Positions 42,158 through 51,284 of a stretch of DNA of 64,000 bases are shown one piece after another (positions within the stretch are counted from its first letter, which is position 1; each line of letters begins with the position of its first letter). The notes beneath the pieces were generated by a model, which saw only the letters and a list, made by a program, of their open reading frames with translations, did not search any database and was not told the DNA's origin. Origin of the DNA: an uncultured Clostridia bacterium (GTDB lineage Bacteria; Bacillota; Clostridia; Christensenellales; QALW01); NCBI GenBank assembly GCA_934465535.1, contig CAKSKV010000006.1, forward strand, positions 39,680 through 103,679. Direction: 5' to 3'. Made by a program: the position numbers and the translations under genes.

Positions 42158-43171
42158 ATGATGATAATACTCCGTCCCGGCACCACCGAGGACAAAATTG
42201 CAATGCTGGATGCGTTCATTCGCAAAAACGGCGTAGATGTACAAAGGATACAGGGGCAGGATACCACTATACTCGGGCTTTCCGGGGATACCTCGCGCAT
42301 AGATCCGGGAATGTTTGACAGCTTTGATTTCGTGGAACGCACCATGAAGGTGGCGGAGCCGTATAAAAAGGCAAACCGCAAGTATCATCCGCAGAACACC
42401 GTTATAAATGCGGGAGGAGTGGAAATCGGCGGCAATAAGATAGTGGTAATGGCCGGGCCGTGTTCGGTGGAGAGCGAGGAACAGGTTCTTTCGGTTGCAA
42501 GGGACTGCAAGGCTTCGGGAGCAGCCATACTCCGCGGCGGCGCCTTCAAGCCCAGAAGCTCACCCTATGCCTTTCAGGGTTTGGGACTGGAGGGGCTGGA
42601 TATGCTCAAGGCCGCCGGAAGAAGAACAGGTATGCCGATAGTGTCTGAAATAATGAGTACGGAGTATCTTGATCGTTTTATACAGGATGTTGATATTATT
42701 CAGGTGGGCGCGCGGAACATGCAGAATTTTGTGCTGCTTAAGGAGCTGTCGCATATCAAAAAGCCGGTGCTGTTAAAGCGCGGGCTGGCAGCTACAATAG
42801 AGGAGCTGCTCATGGCTGCAGAGTACATTATGGCCGGGGGCAACGATCAGGTGATTCTGTGCGAACGCGGCATACGCACCTTTGAAACCTATACCAGAAA
42901 CACTTTGGATCTAAGCGCCGTGCCGGTGCTTAAGCGCCAAAGCCACCTTCCGGTTGTGGTGGATCCCAGCCACGGCACCGGGCTTTGGTGGATGGTGGAG
43001 CCAATGAGTAAGGCTGCCATAGCGGCGGGAGCGGACGGGCTTATAATTGAGGTGCATAATGATCCGCCTCACGCAAAATGCGACGGTCAGCAATCGCTTA
43101 CTCCGGCGGTATTTGATAAGCTTATGCAGAAGCTCAGGCTTATTGCAAAGGTTGAGGGCAGAGATATCTGA
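42158..43171 (+). CDS. aroF: 3-deoxy-7-phosphoheptulonate (DAHP) synthase
   Basis: This enzyme joins phosphoenolpyruvate and erythrose 4-phosphate in the first step of the shikimate pathway. ATG 42158 follows AGGAGGA by eight bases. The protein has 337 residues of the AroA-I-beta type: an N-terminal ACT/ferredoxin-like domain (about 1-70, MIILRPGTTEDKIAML), then the TIM barrel with VVMAGPCSVESEEQV, GGAFKPRSSPYAFQG, VDIIQVGARNMQNF and VVVDPSHGTGLWW. In Thermotoga the N-terminal domain gives feedback inhibition by Tyr and Phe. It is the first gene behind the Phe/Tyr attenuator. Confidence 0.95.
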   Translation: MMIILRPGTTEDKIAMLDAFIRKNGVDVQRIQGQDTTILGLSGDTSRIDPGMFDSFDFVERTMKVAEPYKKANRKYHPQNTVINAGGVEIGGNKIVVMAGPCSVESEEQVLSVARDCKASGAAILRGGAFKPRSSPYAFQGLGLEGLDMLKAAGRRTGMPIVSEIMSTEYLDRFIQDVDIIQVGARNMQNFVLLKELSHIKKPVLLKRGLAATIEELLMAAEYIMAGGNDQVILCERGIRTFETYTRNTLDLSAVPVLKRQSHLPVVVDPSHGTGLWWMVEPMSKAAIAAGADGLIIEVHNDPPHAKCDGQQSLTPAVFDKLMQKLRLIAKVEGRDI

Positions 43172-43299
43172 AGGCGGTTCTTTCGGGAAACCGCATTTGG
43201 AGGCGGAATTTACAAATATCCGGCCTTGCACGGTTTTGCAGAATGTAAACACAGGCAAAACGGCAAAGGTATTCTATACCTGCATGGGAGGCGGTAACG

Positions 43300-44367
43300 G
43301 TGTCAAAAGAAAAACGAATCGTATATTCGGTGTCCGGGAACGAATGTGAAATAGTCATAAAAAGAGGACTCGCAGAGGAAGTGTGCAGGCATCTTCCGCT
43401 TGAAGGAGTTGTGCGCATTGCAATAGTAACCGATTCCAATGTGGCGCCGCTGTATCTGGAAAAGGTCAAAAAACAGCTTTGCGATGCGGTGCAGGTGTAT
43501 TCCTATGTGCTTAAGGCGGGAGAACAGAATAAAACGATGGCTTCGGTGCAGCAGCTTTACGGCTTTTTTGACGAAGCGGGCATAACAAGAACGGATCTTA
43601 TTATTGCACTGGGCGGAGGCGTTGTAGGAGATATAACTGGCTTTGCCGCAGCCACCTTTCTTCGTGGAGTGCCGATTGTGCAGATGCCCACTACATTGCT
43701 TGCCATGACGGACAGCTCCATAGGCGGGAAGACGGGAGTTGATCTTCCCAGCGGCAAAAATCGCGTCGGAGCGTTTTTTCAGCCGCGAAGAGTGCTTATT
43801 GACCCCGAATTTCTTTATTCGCTTCCTTCAAGGGAATATGCCTGCGGGATGGGCGAGGTTATCAAATATGCCTGCATAAAGGATAAGAGGCTGTTTGAAA
43901 GCCTTAAAAGCGGCATTGATCCGGAGGAAATGATATGTATCTGCGCGGGAATAAAGGCAGATACCGTGCAGAAAGATCCCTTTGATACATCGGAACGCAA
44001 ACTGCTTAACTTCGGGCACACCATAGGGCATGCTCTTGAAAGGCTGTACGGTTATTCCGTGTACAGCCACGGCGAGGCTGTCGCGGCCGGAATGTGTATG
44101 CTGCGGCGGGCCAATATCCTCTGGGGCGGGATTGCAGAAGCAAAATGTAATGAAATTGAGGAGCTATGCCGCAAATATTCGCTGCCTGTATATATTCCCT
44201 TTGATGAAAGATTAAAAGAATACATTTGCGGCGATAAAAAGCTGGAGGGCAGGCAGCTTAAGCTGGTGGTGCTGGAGGATATAGGCAGGGCAAAAATCGT
44301 TTCGGTTCTGCCGGAGGAGCTGTATTGCGCACTGACGGAGCAGTATACGGCAAAGCACATCGTATAA
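43300..44367 (+). CDS. aroB: 3-dehydroquinate synthase
   Basis: The second shikimate-pathway enzyme, NAD- and metal-dependent cyclisation of DAHP. The protein has 355 residues from GTG 43300 behind GGGAGG. Motifs: ALGGGVVGDITGFAA for nucleotide binding, PTTLLAMTDSSIGGKTGVD, GMGEVIKYACI and metal ligands in LLNFGHTIGHALE and YSHGEAVAAGM. Length is normal. Confidence 0.95.
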   Translation: MSKEKRIVYSVSGNECEIVIKRGLAEEVCRHLPLEGVVRIAIVTDSNVAPLYLEKVKKQLCDAVQVYSYVLKAGEQNKTMASVQQLYGFFDEAGITRTDLIIALGGGVVGDITGFAAATFLRGVPIVQMPTTLLAMTDSSIGGKTGVDLPSGKNRVGAFFQPRRVLIDPEFLYSLPSREYACGMGEVIKYACIKDKRLFESLKSGIDPEEMICICAGIKADTVQKDPFDTSERKLLNFGHTIGHALERLYGYSVYSHGEAVAAGMCMLRRANILWGGIAEAKCNEIEELCRKYSLPVYIPFDERLKEYICGDKKLEGRQLKLVVLEDIGRAKIVSVLPEELYCALTEQYTAKHIV

Positions 44368-44430
44368 TCGGCGCTCACACCGGTCGCCTTTTATTATAAA
44401 AAATTTGTTTACGGAGGTTTATTTATTATT

Positions 44431-44682
44431 ATGACGGAATTCAGATATGATACTCAGCTGCTTATAGAGGGCAATAGCCTTGATGAAGGTGCTATCGCGC
44501 GGTATTTTACGGAGAACTTCAAGGGCGATTGCCTGCTTGCGGTGGGTGATTCCTCTTTAATAAAAATACATTTTCATACAAATGAACCGTGGAAGGTTCT
44601 GGAATACTGCGCATCCCTTGGGGAGATATACGATATAGTCGTTGAGGATATGGACAGGCAGTCCCGCGGGCTCCAGGGCTGA
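44431..44682 (+). CDS. stand-alone FakA/DAK-kinase-like domain
   Basis: The protein has 83 residues after ACGGAGG. It matches by eye one domain of the fatty-acid kinase FakA/DAK2-type proteins: RYDTQLLIEGNSLDEGAI, then DCLLAVGDSSLIKIHFHTNEP and a final DIVVEDMDRQSRG, corresponding to FakA's GDSLVVVGD...VKVHVHT...IENM.EQ region. The kinase and DegV partner domains are missing. Its position inside the aro operon is unexplained. Confidence 0.7.
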   Translation: MTEFRYDTQLLIEGNSLDEGAIARYFTENFKGDCLLAVGDSSLIKIHFHTNEPWKVLEYCASLGEIYDIVVEDMDRQSRGLQG

Positions 44683-44763
44683 GGCGCTTGGTGAAGTATC
44701 TGCAAAAGCAAGCCCGATGGCTGCAATTTGCAATAGGATTATTACAGCAAGGGGGAAATTGCC

Positions 44764-45897
44764 GTGACGGTAACCGTTAGGCCTTCGCTGCTTAAGGGCC
44801 GCATTGATGTACCGGAATCAAAAAGCCGGCGTCACAGAATAATGATATGCTCTTATCTTGCGGGAATGCCCGTAAGCATGGGAAAGGATGAACCGTCTCA
44901 GGATATGCTGGCTACACGCGACGCTTTGTCGGGGCTGGCGGGCGGATATTGTCCGTGCCGGGAATCCGGCTCGACGCTGCGCTTTCTGCTTCCCGTCGCA
45001 CTGGCGCTGGGCGGCAAATATGTATTTACGGGCAAGGGACGGCTCATGCAGCGTCCCATGGAGGAATACCGCAGGCTGTTTGAGAGTATGGGGGTCGCAT
45101 GGCTTCAAAACGGCGACACACTGGATGTAGAGGGGCATCTGAAAAGCGGTGAGTACCGGCTGCGCGGCGATGTGTCCTCGCAGTACATTACGGGTCTGCT
45201 GCTTGCCCTTCCGCTGCTTGCAGGGGATTCCCGCATAGTGCTTACCACTGCGCTGGAATCGGAAAGCTATGTAAATATAACGCTGGAAATACTCCGGGCT
45301 TTTTCCGTTATATGCGTAAAGGAAAATAACGGATATTTCATTCCCGGAGGGCAGAGCTATCGCGCGGCATATCCGGTTTTGCCGGAGCCCGATTTTTCTC
45401 AGGCTGCCTTTTGGCTGTGCGCAAATGACATGGGCTCGCAGATAGATATGAATTTGCCCGAGCACAGTACGCAGGGGGATGTCGTTATACGCGATATCAT
45501 CAGAGAGCACAGGCATGATATCGACATTTCGGATTGCCCCGACCTTGCCCCGGTGCTTGCCGTATGGCTGAGCGGCGCCGGCGGAGTTCTGCGCGGGTGT
45601 AAAAGGCTTAAATATAAAGAAAGCGATCGTGCAGAGGCGAGCGTGCGCCTGTTAACGGCGCTTGGAGGGCATGCGCACTGCGACGGGGATACGCTTTTTG
45701 TGGACAAAGCTGCATTTGCAGGAGGAAATGTTGACAGCTTCGGAGATCACCGTATAGCAATGGCTGCTGCAATTGCGGCAACCATTGCAACGGACAAGGT
45801 GAGTATAACCGGGGCGGAATGTGTTGAAAAATCCTATCCTGCCTTCTGGAGCGATTATGAAAGCCTTGGAGGCATAACGGAAAAAATACAGATATAG
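44764..45897 (+). CDS. aroA: 3-phosphoshikimate 1-carboxyvinyltransferase (EPSP synthase)
   Basis: Transfers enolpyruvyl from PEP to shikimate 3-phosphate. The protein has 377 residues, about 50 shorter than usual. Signature regions remain: KSRRHRIMI in place of KS.SHR, ESGSTLRFLLPVAL, RGDVSSQYITGLLLALPLL, YKESDRAEA, DHRIAMAAA and KSYPAFW. The catalytic Asp (DLAPVLAVW) and Glu (KESDR) are in place. The N-terminal motif differs at several neutral positions and loops are trimmed. The gene appears intact. Confidence 0.93.
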   Translation: MTVTVRPSLLKGRIDVPESKSRRHRIMICSYLAGMPVSMGKDEPSQDMLATRDALSGLAGGYCPCRESGSTLRFLLPVALALGGKYVFTGKGRLMQRPMEEYRRLFESMGVAWLQNGDTLDVEGHLKSGEYRLRGDVSSQYITGLLLALPLLAGDSRIVLTTALESESYVNITLEILRAFSVICVKENNGYFIPGGQSYRAAYPVLPEPDFSQAAFWLCANDMGSQIDMNLPEHSTQGDVVIRDIIREHRHDIDISDCPDLAPVLAVWLSGAGGVLRGCKRLKYKESDRAEASVRLLTALGGHAHCDGDTLFVDKAAFAGGNVDSFGDHRIAMAAAIAATIATDKVSITGAECVEKSYPAFWSDYESLGGITEKIQI

Positions 45898-45943
45898 CTG
45901 CATCGGATATGCAGCATTAAAGCATTATACAGGGAGGCGGAAT

Positions 45944-47002
45944 ATGGGAGCTGTATGGGGAAGCCGGATCAGGCTTACAATATTCGGGGAATCACATTCT
46001 GCGGCAATAGGCGGAGTGCTTTCCGGGCTGCCTGCGGGCATGCCCTTTGATGCTCAGAAAGTGGCACGGCAAATGGCGCGGCGTGCACCCGGAGGGGCAA
46101 ACAGCACGCAAAGAAAGGAAGCCGATGAGGTAAAAATACTTTCCGGAGTAAAAAACGGCTGTACCACGGGGGCACCGCTCGGTTTTGAAATAGCCAATAG
46201 CGATACGCGCAGCGGCGATTATTCCGCCTTTTCCGTTACGCCGCGTCCTTCGCACAGCGATTATCCGGCAGGCGTAAAATACGGCGGTCATAACGATTTT
46301 GCCGGAGGCGGGCATTTTTCCGGACGACTCACTGCCGTGCTGACGGCCGCGGGAGCCATCGTGGCGCCGGAGCTTGAAAAACGCGGTATAACCATAGGGG
46401 CACACCTTGTGTGCGTCGGAGGAGTAAGAATACCGCGCTGGGATCCGCTTAACCCGGTTATAAGCACGCAGCAGGATGCACCTTTGCAGCAGCGGATAGC
46501 AGAGGCTGCCGCAGCCGGGGATTCCGTTGGCGGAGAGATAGAGTGCGCCGTGTGCGGGCTTCCGGTAGGTCTCGGAGAACCGTTTTTCGATTCTGCGGAG
46601 AGTGTTATTGCACAGCTGCTTTTCAGTGTTCCGGGAGTAAAGGGCGTGAATTTCGGAAATGCCGAAGCTGCGCCGTGCGCGCAGGGCAGCAGCTTTAACG
46701 ATCCCCTTGCCGTGAGAAACGGGCGTGTGGTGACCCTCAGCAACAATGCGGGCGGCATAAACGGCGGGCTGACAAACGGCATGCCGGTTATTTTCAGTGT
46801 AAAGATGCGGCCCACGCCTTCGATTTTTTTGCCGCAGCGGACGGTGGATTTAAGCAGCGGGAAGCCGGCCGAGCTTACCGTAAAGGGGAGGCACGATCCG
46901 TGCATAGCGCTCAGAGCGGTTCCTGCTATCGAGGCTTGCGCGCAGCTTGCGTTTTTTGATATGCTGATGTGTGATTGCGGCAGCATTTCAAAATTGCGCT
47001 GA
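45944..47002 (+). CDS. aroC: chorismate synthase
   Basis: The flavin-dependent last step to chorismate. The protein has 352 residues after GGGAGGCGG. Motifs: TIFGESHSAAIGGVLSG at the start, RRAPGGANSTQRKEADEV, RPSHSDYPAGVKYGGHNDFAGGGHFSGR split between two conserved blocks, NNAGGINGGLTNGMPV and GRHDPCIALRAVPAIEA. Length is normal. Confidence 0.95.
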   Translation: MGAVWGSRIRLTIFGESHSAAIGGVLSGLPAGMPFDAQKVARQMARRAPGGANSTQRKEADEVKILSGVKNGCTTGAPLGFEIANSDTRSGDYSAFSVTPRPSHSDYPAGVKYGGHNDFAGGGHFSGRLTAVLTAAGAIVAPELEKRGITIGAHLVCVGGVRIPRWDPLNPVISTQQDAPLQQRIAEAAAAGDSVGGEIECAVCGLPVGLGEPFFDSAESVIAQLLFSVPGVKGVNFGNAEAAPCAQGSSFNDPLAVRNGRVVTLSNNAGGINGGLTNGMPVIFSVKMRPTPSIFLPQRTVDLSSGKPAELTVKGRHDPCIALRAVPAIEACAQLAFFDMLMCDCGSISKLR

Positions 47003-47063
47003 GGTGTAGGGCATGCAGGTCGGAAACAAATTAACGAAAATCGGCAGTCGGGGAGAGAAGCAT

Positions 47064-48203
47064 ATGGATGATATAAAAGAGATGCGAAGCGAAATAGACG
47101 CAATTGATGCGTCGCTGGCACAGCTGTACAGGCAGAGAATGGAGGTAGCTCGCAGAATAGGCAGATTCAAGCTGGAACATAACCTGCCGATTGATGATCC
47201 GCAGCGGGAGGCACAGCTGCTTACTGCGCGTACGGCGGAGCTTGAGCCGGAGCTGCGTCCGGGCTTTGAACGGCTGCTGCGGGAGCTTATACGCGCAAGC
47301 AAGCGCTGCCAGCGCAAGGAAACGGATATTCGCCCAAGGGATGCCGTAGGCGAATTTCTCTCGCGGGCACTGTTCTGCGATGAGCTTCCGAACGGAAGGA
47401 TAGGCTATTCGGGTATTGAGGGCTGCTTTGCACACTGTGCTGCCCGTGAGATACTTCCGGAAGCGCCCGCACAGGGCTATAACGGCTTTGAGGCGGTGTT
47501 CAGAGCGCTGGGAAACGAGACGGATTACGGAGTGCTGCCCATTGAAAACAGATCCGCCGGCGGTGTTATGGAGGTATACGACCTTCTGCGGCGTTACGGG
47601 GCGTATATAGCGGGAGAGTATGTTATGCCGGTAAGACATTGTCTGCTGGGTGTCAAGGGGGCAGAACTTTGCGATATAAGGCATGTATATTCGCACAGTC
47701 AGGCGTTAATGCAGTGCAGGGATTTTTTAACCTCCCATCCGTCGTGGGAGTGCCTGCCCGAGGTAAATACCGCCGTGGCGGCGCGGAATATTGCACAGCG
47801 CGGGGATATATCATGCGCGGCGGTTGCATCAAAAGAAGCGGCCGAGCTTTACGGTCTTGAAATTCTTAAAGAAAATATCAATGAGCAGAGCGGGAATTAT
47901 ACAAGGTTTATAGTTGTTGCTCCCCGTCCGATATTTGTACGCGGTGCGGATAAGCTCAGTCTGTTTTTGTCGCTGCCCCATGTAAGCGGTTCCCTTGCCG
48001 GGTTATTGGATGTTTTTGCAGAAGCGGGCATAAACCTTGTAAAGATAGAATCCCGTCCCATACGCAAGAAGAACTGGGAATACTATTTTTATATTGATGC
48101 AGCGGCGGATATCACGAATCCTTGCGTGCGCGCGGCGATGGCGGAGGCAGAGCAGCATGCGGAATATCTTGAAGTGCTGGGTGTGTGCAAGTCGGGTATA
48201 TAA
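47064..48203 (+). CDS. pheA: bifunctional chorismate mutase/prephenate dehydratase
   Basis: Converts chorismate to prephenate and then phenylpyruvate. From ATG 47064 it has 379 residues; ATG 47013, also behind a GAGG site, would add 17. The AroQ mutase domain (1-90) shows MRSEIDAIDASLAQLY and R/K active-site positions in GRFKLEHNLPIDDPQRE. The dehydratase domain (about 110-285) has GIEGCFAHCAA, YGVLPIENRSAGGV and NYTRFIVV with the catalytic Thr. A C-terminal ACT domain (about 295-375) contains HVSGSLAGLLDVFAEAGINL and ESRP, the usual Phe-binding site. Confidence 0.94.
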   Translation: MDDIKEMRSEIDAIDASLAQLYRQRMEVARRIGRFKLEHNLPIDDPQREAQLLTARTAELEPELRPGFERLLRELIRASKRCQRKETDIRPRDAVGEFLSRALFCDELPNGRIGYSGIEGCFAHCAAREILPEAPAQGYNGFEAVFRALGNETDYGVLPIENRSAGGVMEVYDLLRRYGAYIAGEYVMPVRHCLLGVKGAELCDIRHVYSHSQALMQCRDFLTSHPSWECLPEVNTAVAARNIAQRGDISCAAVASKEAAELYGLEILKENINEQSGNYTRFIVVAPRPIFVRGADKLSLFLSLPHVSGSLAGLLDVFAEAGINLVKIESRPIRKKNWEYYFYIDAAADITNPCVRAAMAEAEQHAEYLEVLGVCKSGI

Positions 48204-48235
48204 AAAATGCGGTGCCTGCGGCACCCGGAGGAACA

Positions 48236-48742
48236 ATGAAGCAAAATCTTGTGCTTATAGGAATGTCGGGCTGCGGTAAAAGCACGGTTGGGCGGCTGAC
48301 GGCGGAAAAGCTGGGGCTGCTTTTTGCCGATACCGATTCAATAGTGGCAAATACCGCTAAAATGAGTATAAGGGAAATATTCGCGCAAAAGGGAGAAGAA
48401 GCCTTCCGCAGGCTGGAGCGGCAAGCGGTAATGTATGCCGCAGGTCTGCGCGGAGCGGTAATTGCCACTGGCGGCGGTGTGCCGGAGGAGCAGGCAAATA
48501 TTGAGGCATTGCGCAAAAACGGAATTATCCTGCTGCTTTTCCGTCCCGTTGATGTTATTGCGGAAACCGTTGATAAAAATACAAGGCCGCTTTTTACAAA
48601 CAGCGAGGCGGTGCGGGCATTGTGGCAGCGGCGAAAGGAAATATATAGCAAATGCGCGGATATTACGGTGTCAAATACCGCTTCGCCCGAAGAATGTGCG
48701 GCAAATATAGCGGCGCTGTGGCAGCAAATTCGTGCGCATTGA
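48236..48742 (+). CDS. aroK: shikimate kinase
   Basis: Phosphorylates shikimate. The protein has 168 residues from ATG 48236 behind GGAGGAA. Walker A GMSGCGKST, the DTDSIV motif that binds shikimate, GEEAFRRLE and ATGGGVP are all present, as is the lid Arg in NTRPLF. It is the last gene of the operon; aroD/aroQ, aroE and tyrA are not in the window. Confidence 0.94.
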   Translation: MKQNLVLIGMSGCGKSTVGRLTAEKLGLLFADTDSIVANTAKMSIREIFAQKGEEAFRRLERQAVMYAAGLRGAVIATGGGVPEEQANIEALRKNGIILLLFRPVDVIAETVDKNTRPLFTNSEAVRALWQRRKEIYSKCADITVSNTASPEECAANIAALWQQIRAH

Positions 48743-48782
48743 TTTCGGCGGTATTTATAGAGCAAAGTCTGAAGCAATTAAA

Positions 48783-48827
48783 TAAAAAAGAGGGAGCGTT
48801 TCTCCGTAAGGCGGTGAGACGCTCCCT
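48783..48827 (-). terminator. terminator of the Cys-rich minus gene
   Basis: AGGGAGCGT pairs with ACGCTCCCT and an inner TCTC/GAG-type stem. On the minus strand it is followed by CTTTTTTATT. Sitting between convergent units it may also limit read-through from aroK. Confidence 0.75.
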
Positions 48828-48871
48828 AATGTGTCTTTGTGTGCAGCGGCACACAGCAGGCGGAGCCGGGC

Positions 48872-49489
48872 TTATTCAGACGGAAACAGCGCCTGCACCT
48901 CCCGCTGTTCCTGGGCTTGGCGGCATCCGGAATTTACCGGGCATGTGTACGCCGTAAGCGGTACGAAGCATGGGACATATGAGCAAAGGGATACAACCAA
49001 TGCTCCATCGCACAGGCAGCGAAAGGTGTTGCCCTCCAGAAGTGCGCTTTTGATGATCTCGCATGAGCCTATTGCGAAAAGCTCCGGCTTTATAACAGAG
49101 GCATCGGGATATTTCATAAGCGCTTCATAAGGTATGGAGATGGTGCAGGTGCCGGTATGGGTTTGATTGTCGGCGCCGGTGTAGCTGCATGTTCCGGGGA
49201 AAACGGCATCTGCGCTGCATAAACGGAATTCCCGGTCATAATGCTCCGACGATGCGTCGTAAAGTGCGGCGCTTTGAGAAACAGAGCGCGCGGTAAGCAG
49301 CGCAGTGGGGGCGGATTCGGGAGATGTAACGGTAACGGTGCAGGCTGATGCGTCAAGCGGATCCTTTACGCAATCAAACACCTGCCGTGCCATAAGGCAT
49401 ATACTGTCGGCAACATTCGGACAGCTGTCATTTATGACGGAGCGGCCTGCGTTTGTTTCCGCCGCTGTGCAGCCGCAGCTTTTGGCCAT
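48872..49489 (-). CDS. Cys-rich uncharacterised protein
   Basis: The protein has 205 residues from ATG 49489, preceded by AAGGAGG on the minus strand. It begins MAKSCGCTAAETNAGRS and contains about 14 cysteines spread along the chain, e.g. INDSCPNVADSIC, VFDCVKDP, FRLCSADAVFPGTCSYTG and FRCLCDGA. The first half has a C-x-A-RQVFDCVKDPLDA pattern that I associate with clostridial spore-coat-like proteins; this is from memory and not certain. No signal peptide or membrane helix. It has its own terminator. Confidence 0.6.
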   Translation of the reverse strand: MAKSCGCTAAETNAGRSVINDSCPNVADSICLMARQVFDCVKDPLDASACTVTVTSPESAPTALLTARSVSQSAALYDASSEHYDREFRLCSADAVFPGTCSYTGADNQTHTGTCTISIPYEALMKYPDASVIKPELFAIGSCEIIKSALLEGNTFRCLCDGALVVSLCSYVPCFVPLTAYTCPVNSGCRQAQEQREVQALFPSE

Positions 49490-49610
49490 AATAATTCCTC
49501 CTTGCTGAGATGATTTTTTATGCCGGTGGTATCCGGTTTATTAAACGGGATAATATGCCCGACCTGTTTGATTATATGCTGCTATTTCGGAAAATGTGAC
49601 GAATCTGCAC

Positions 49611-49638
49611 TTGACAGACGGAATTTGTGTGTTATTAT
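49611..49638 (+). promoter_or_regulatory. promoter of the mannosyltransferase gene
   Basis: Exact TTGACA (49611-49616), 16-base spacer, TATTAT (49633-49638). The leader is about 120 bases. Confidence 0.65.
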
Positions 49639-49764
49639 ATTCATGCGAAGGCTTAAGCGTGCAGTGCGGGTATGTAAAAGTATTAGCAAAAGGGCTGCTA
49701 TTGACCGAAATAACTGCTGTCCGTACGGCATTAAACCGCATAATTACTGTTGTGGGGGAAAGTT

Positions 49765-51162
49765 ATGAACAGTACAATAATGGATGATCTTGCAAAGCAG
49801 GGCATAGATATCAATATAAAAGCCGTAGGCATTGTAACGGAAGTGCTGGTTTTGCTGCTTTTTGTCTGGGGGTTGGCAAGAGCGCTTTATCAGTGGCTGA
49901 GCCCTAAATTCGGTGCCGTAAGCTGGCTTGGGCGGCTTTTGCGTGTGGAAGCGCAGCCCAGCTTCGGAACTGTCGTACAGCAGGAAAGCCCGTGGCGCAC
50001 ACTGCTGCTGGTTTCGGTTCTCACTCTTGCAAGCCGCTTTTTGATTTACGGCTTCGGTTATCTTGTGTGTGTAAACAGGGCCGTATCTCAGGGCTATCCT
50101 TCCTACGGCTTTTTTGAAAGCTTTATGAACATATGGAACCGCTGGGACAGCCCGCACTATATTGATATTGCACGGGATTGGTATCTTACGGAGGCGCAGG
50201 TAACGCAGGGCGATTCCTATCTGTTCATCGTTTTTTTTCCGCTGCTGCCGCTGCTTATGCGCATAAGCGGACTGCTTGTTTCCAACCCGACGAATGCCTT
50301 TTATTTCTTTTCGGGGTGCGTAATATCAAATATAGCAATGTGTCTTGGCTGCTTTTATATATTCCGCCTTACTCAGGCCGAATACGGGCGCAGGGCGGCG
50401 CTGTGGACGCTGCTGCTGGTGCTGTTCACTCCGGCTTCGCTGTTTTTTGGCATATGCTATACAGAGTCGCTGTTTTTATGCCTTTGTGCGGCTTTTTTCT
50501 GGTATCTGCGCAGGGGCAAATATGTTGCGGCCGGCGTGCTTGGCGCATTGGCTGCTTTTACTCGCAGCCTCGGCGTTTTGCTGGTCGTGCCCTTTTTCGT
50601 GGAATGGATGGATACCGTGGTTTTTGCCGGAGGGAAAAAGCCGGAACGCGGCAGCTTACCCGGCTGTCTTAAAAAGCTGCTGGGCATATTTATTATTCCG
50701 GCGGGAACGCTTGCATATCTTGCTATAAATCTTATAATATACGGCGATTGTCTAAAGTTCATGGAATATCAGCAGCATTGGAGCCAGAGCTTCAGCTTTT
50801 TTGCCTCTAATATTGCGGGTATAGCGCAAAGAGTTTTTAACTATAATAAGGCCATTTCACTCTCCACATGGCTGCCTGAGCTTATAGTTATAATGGGTAC
50901 GCTGGTGCTGTTTGTCCTTGCCGGCGGCAAAAAGATGCGGCCGTCGTATCTTGCTTATATCGCCGTTTACATCGTTGTGGCGGCGGCGCCCTCATGGCTA
51001 TTAAGCGGAGTGAGGTATTTTGCTGCGCTTATACCTGTGTATATGCTGCTTGGGCGTTTTGCCGATAAAAGGCCGGCTCTCGGCGCGCTGCTTACTGCGC
51101 TGTCGGCAGTGGCGATGTTTGCCTATACTGCGGGCTTTGTCTGCGGGGCACATATAATGTAA
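49765..51162 (+). CDS. PIG-V-like membrane mannosyltransferase (GT-C fold)
   Basis: A polytopic membrane protein of 465 residues from ATG 49765, behind GGGGGAAAG. About ten hydrophobic segments are visible. The family motif near residue 135, WNRWDSPHYIDIARDWY, places Asp on the outer face, and FIVFFPLLPLLMR and FTPASLFFGICYTESLF follow. It probably transfers a mannose or similar sugar from a polyprenyl-phosphate donor to an envelope glycan or glycolipid. The acceptor is unknown. Confidence 0.8.
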   Translation: MNSTIMDDLAKQGIDINIKAVGIVTEVLVLLLFVWGLARALYQWLSPKFGAVSWLGRLLRVEAQPSFGTVVQQESPWRTLLLVSVLTLASRFLIYGFGYLVCVNRAVSQGYPSYGFFESFMNIWNRWDSPHYIDIARDWYLTEAQVTQGDSYLFIVFFPLLPLLMRISGLLVSNPTNAFYFFSGCVISNIAMCLGCFYIFRLTQAEYGRRAALWTLLLVLFTPASLFFGICYTESLFLCLCAAFFWYLRRGKYVAAGVLGALAAFTRSLGVLLVVPFFVEWMDTVVFAGGKKPERGSLPGCLKKLLGIFIIPAGTLAYLAINLIIYGDCLKFMEYQQHWSQSFSFFASNIAGIAQRVFNYNKAISLSTWLPELIVIMGTLVLFVLAGGKKMRPSYLAYIAVYIVVAAAPSWLLSGVRYFAALIPVYMLLGRFADKRPALGALLTALSAVAMFAYTAGFVCGAHIM

Positions 51163-51284
51163 GTGTCGGCGCAGCCGAAAAAATCAGCCCGTAAAAGCCG
51201 ATAAGCAAAAAAGCAAGCGCGGAATAACGGTAAAAATGCTTGATTCCGCTTTGCGTAAACTTAACGAAACGGAGAAACGAAAAC

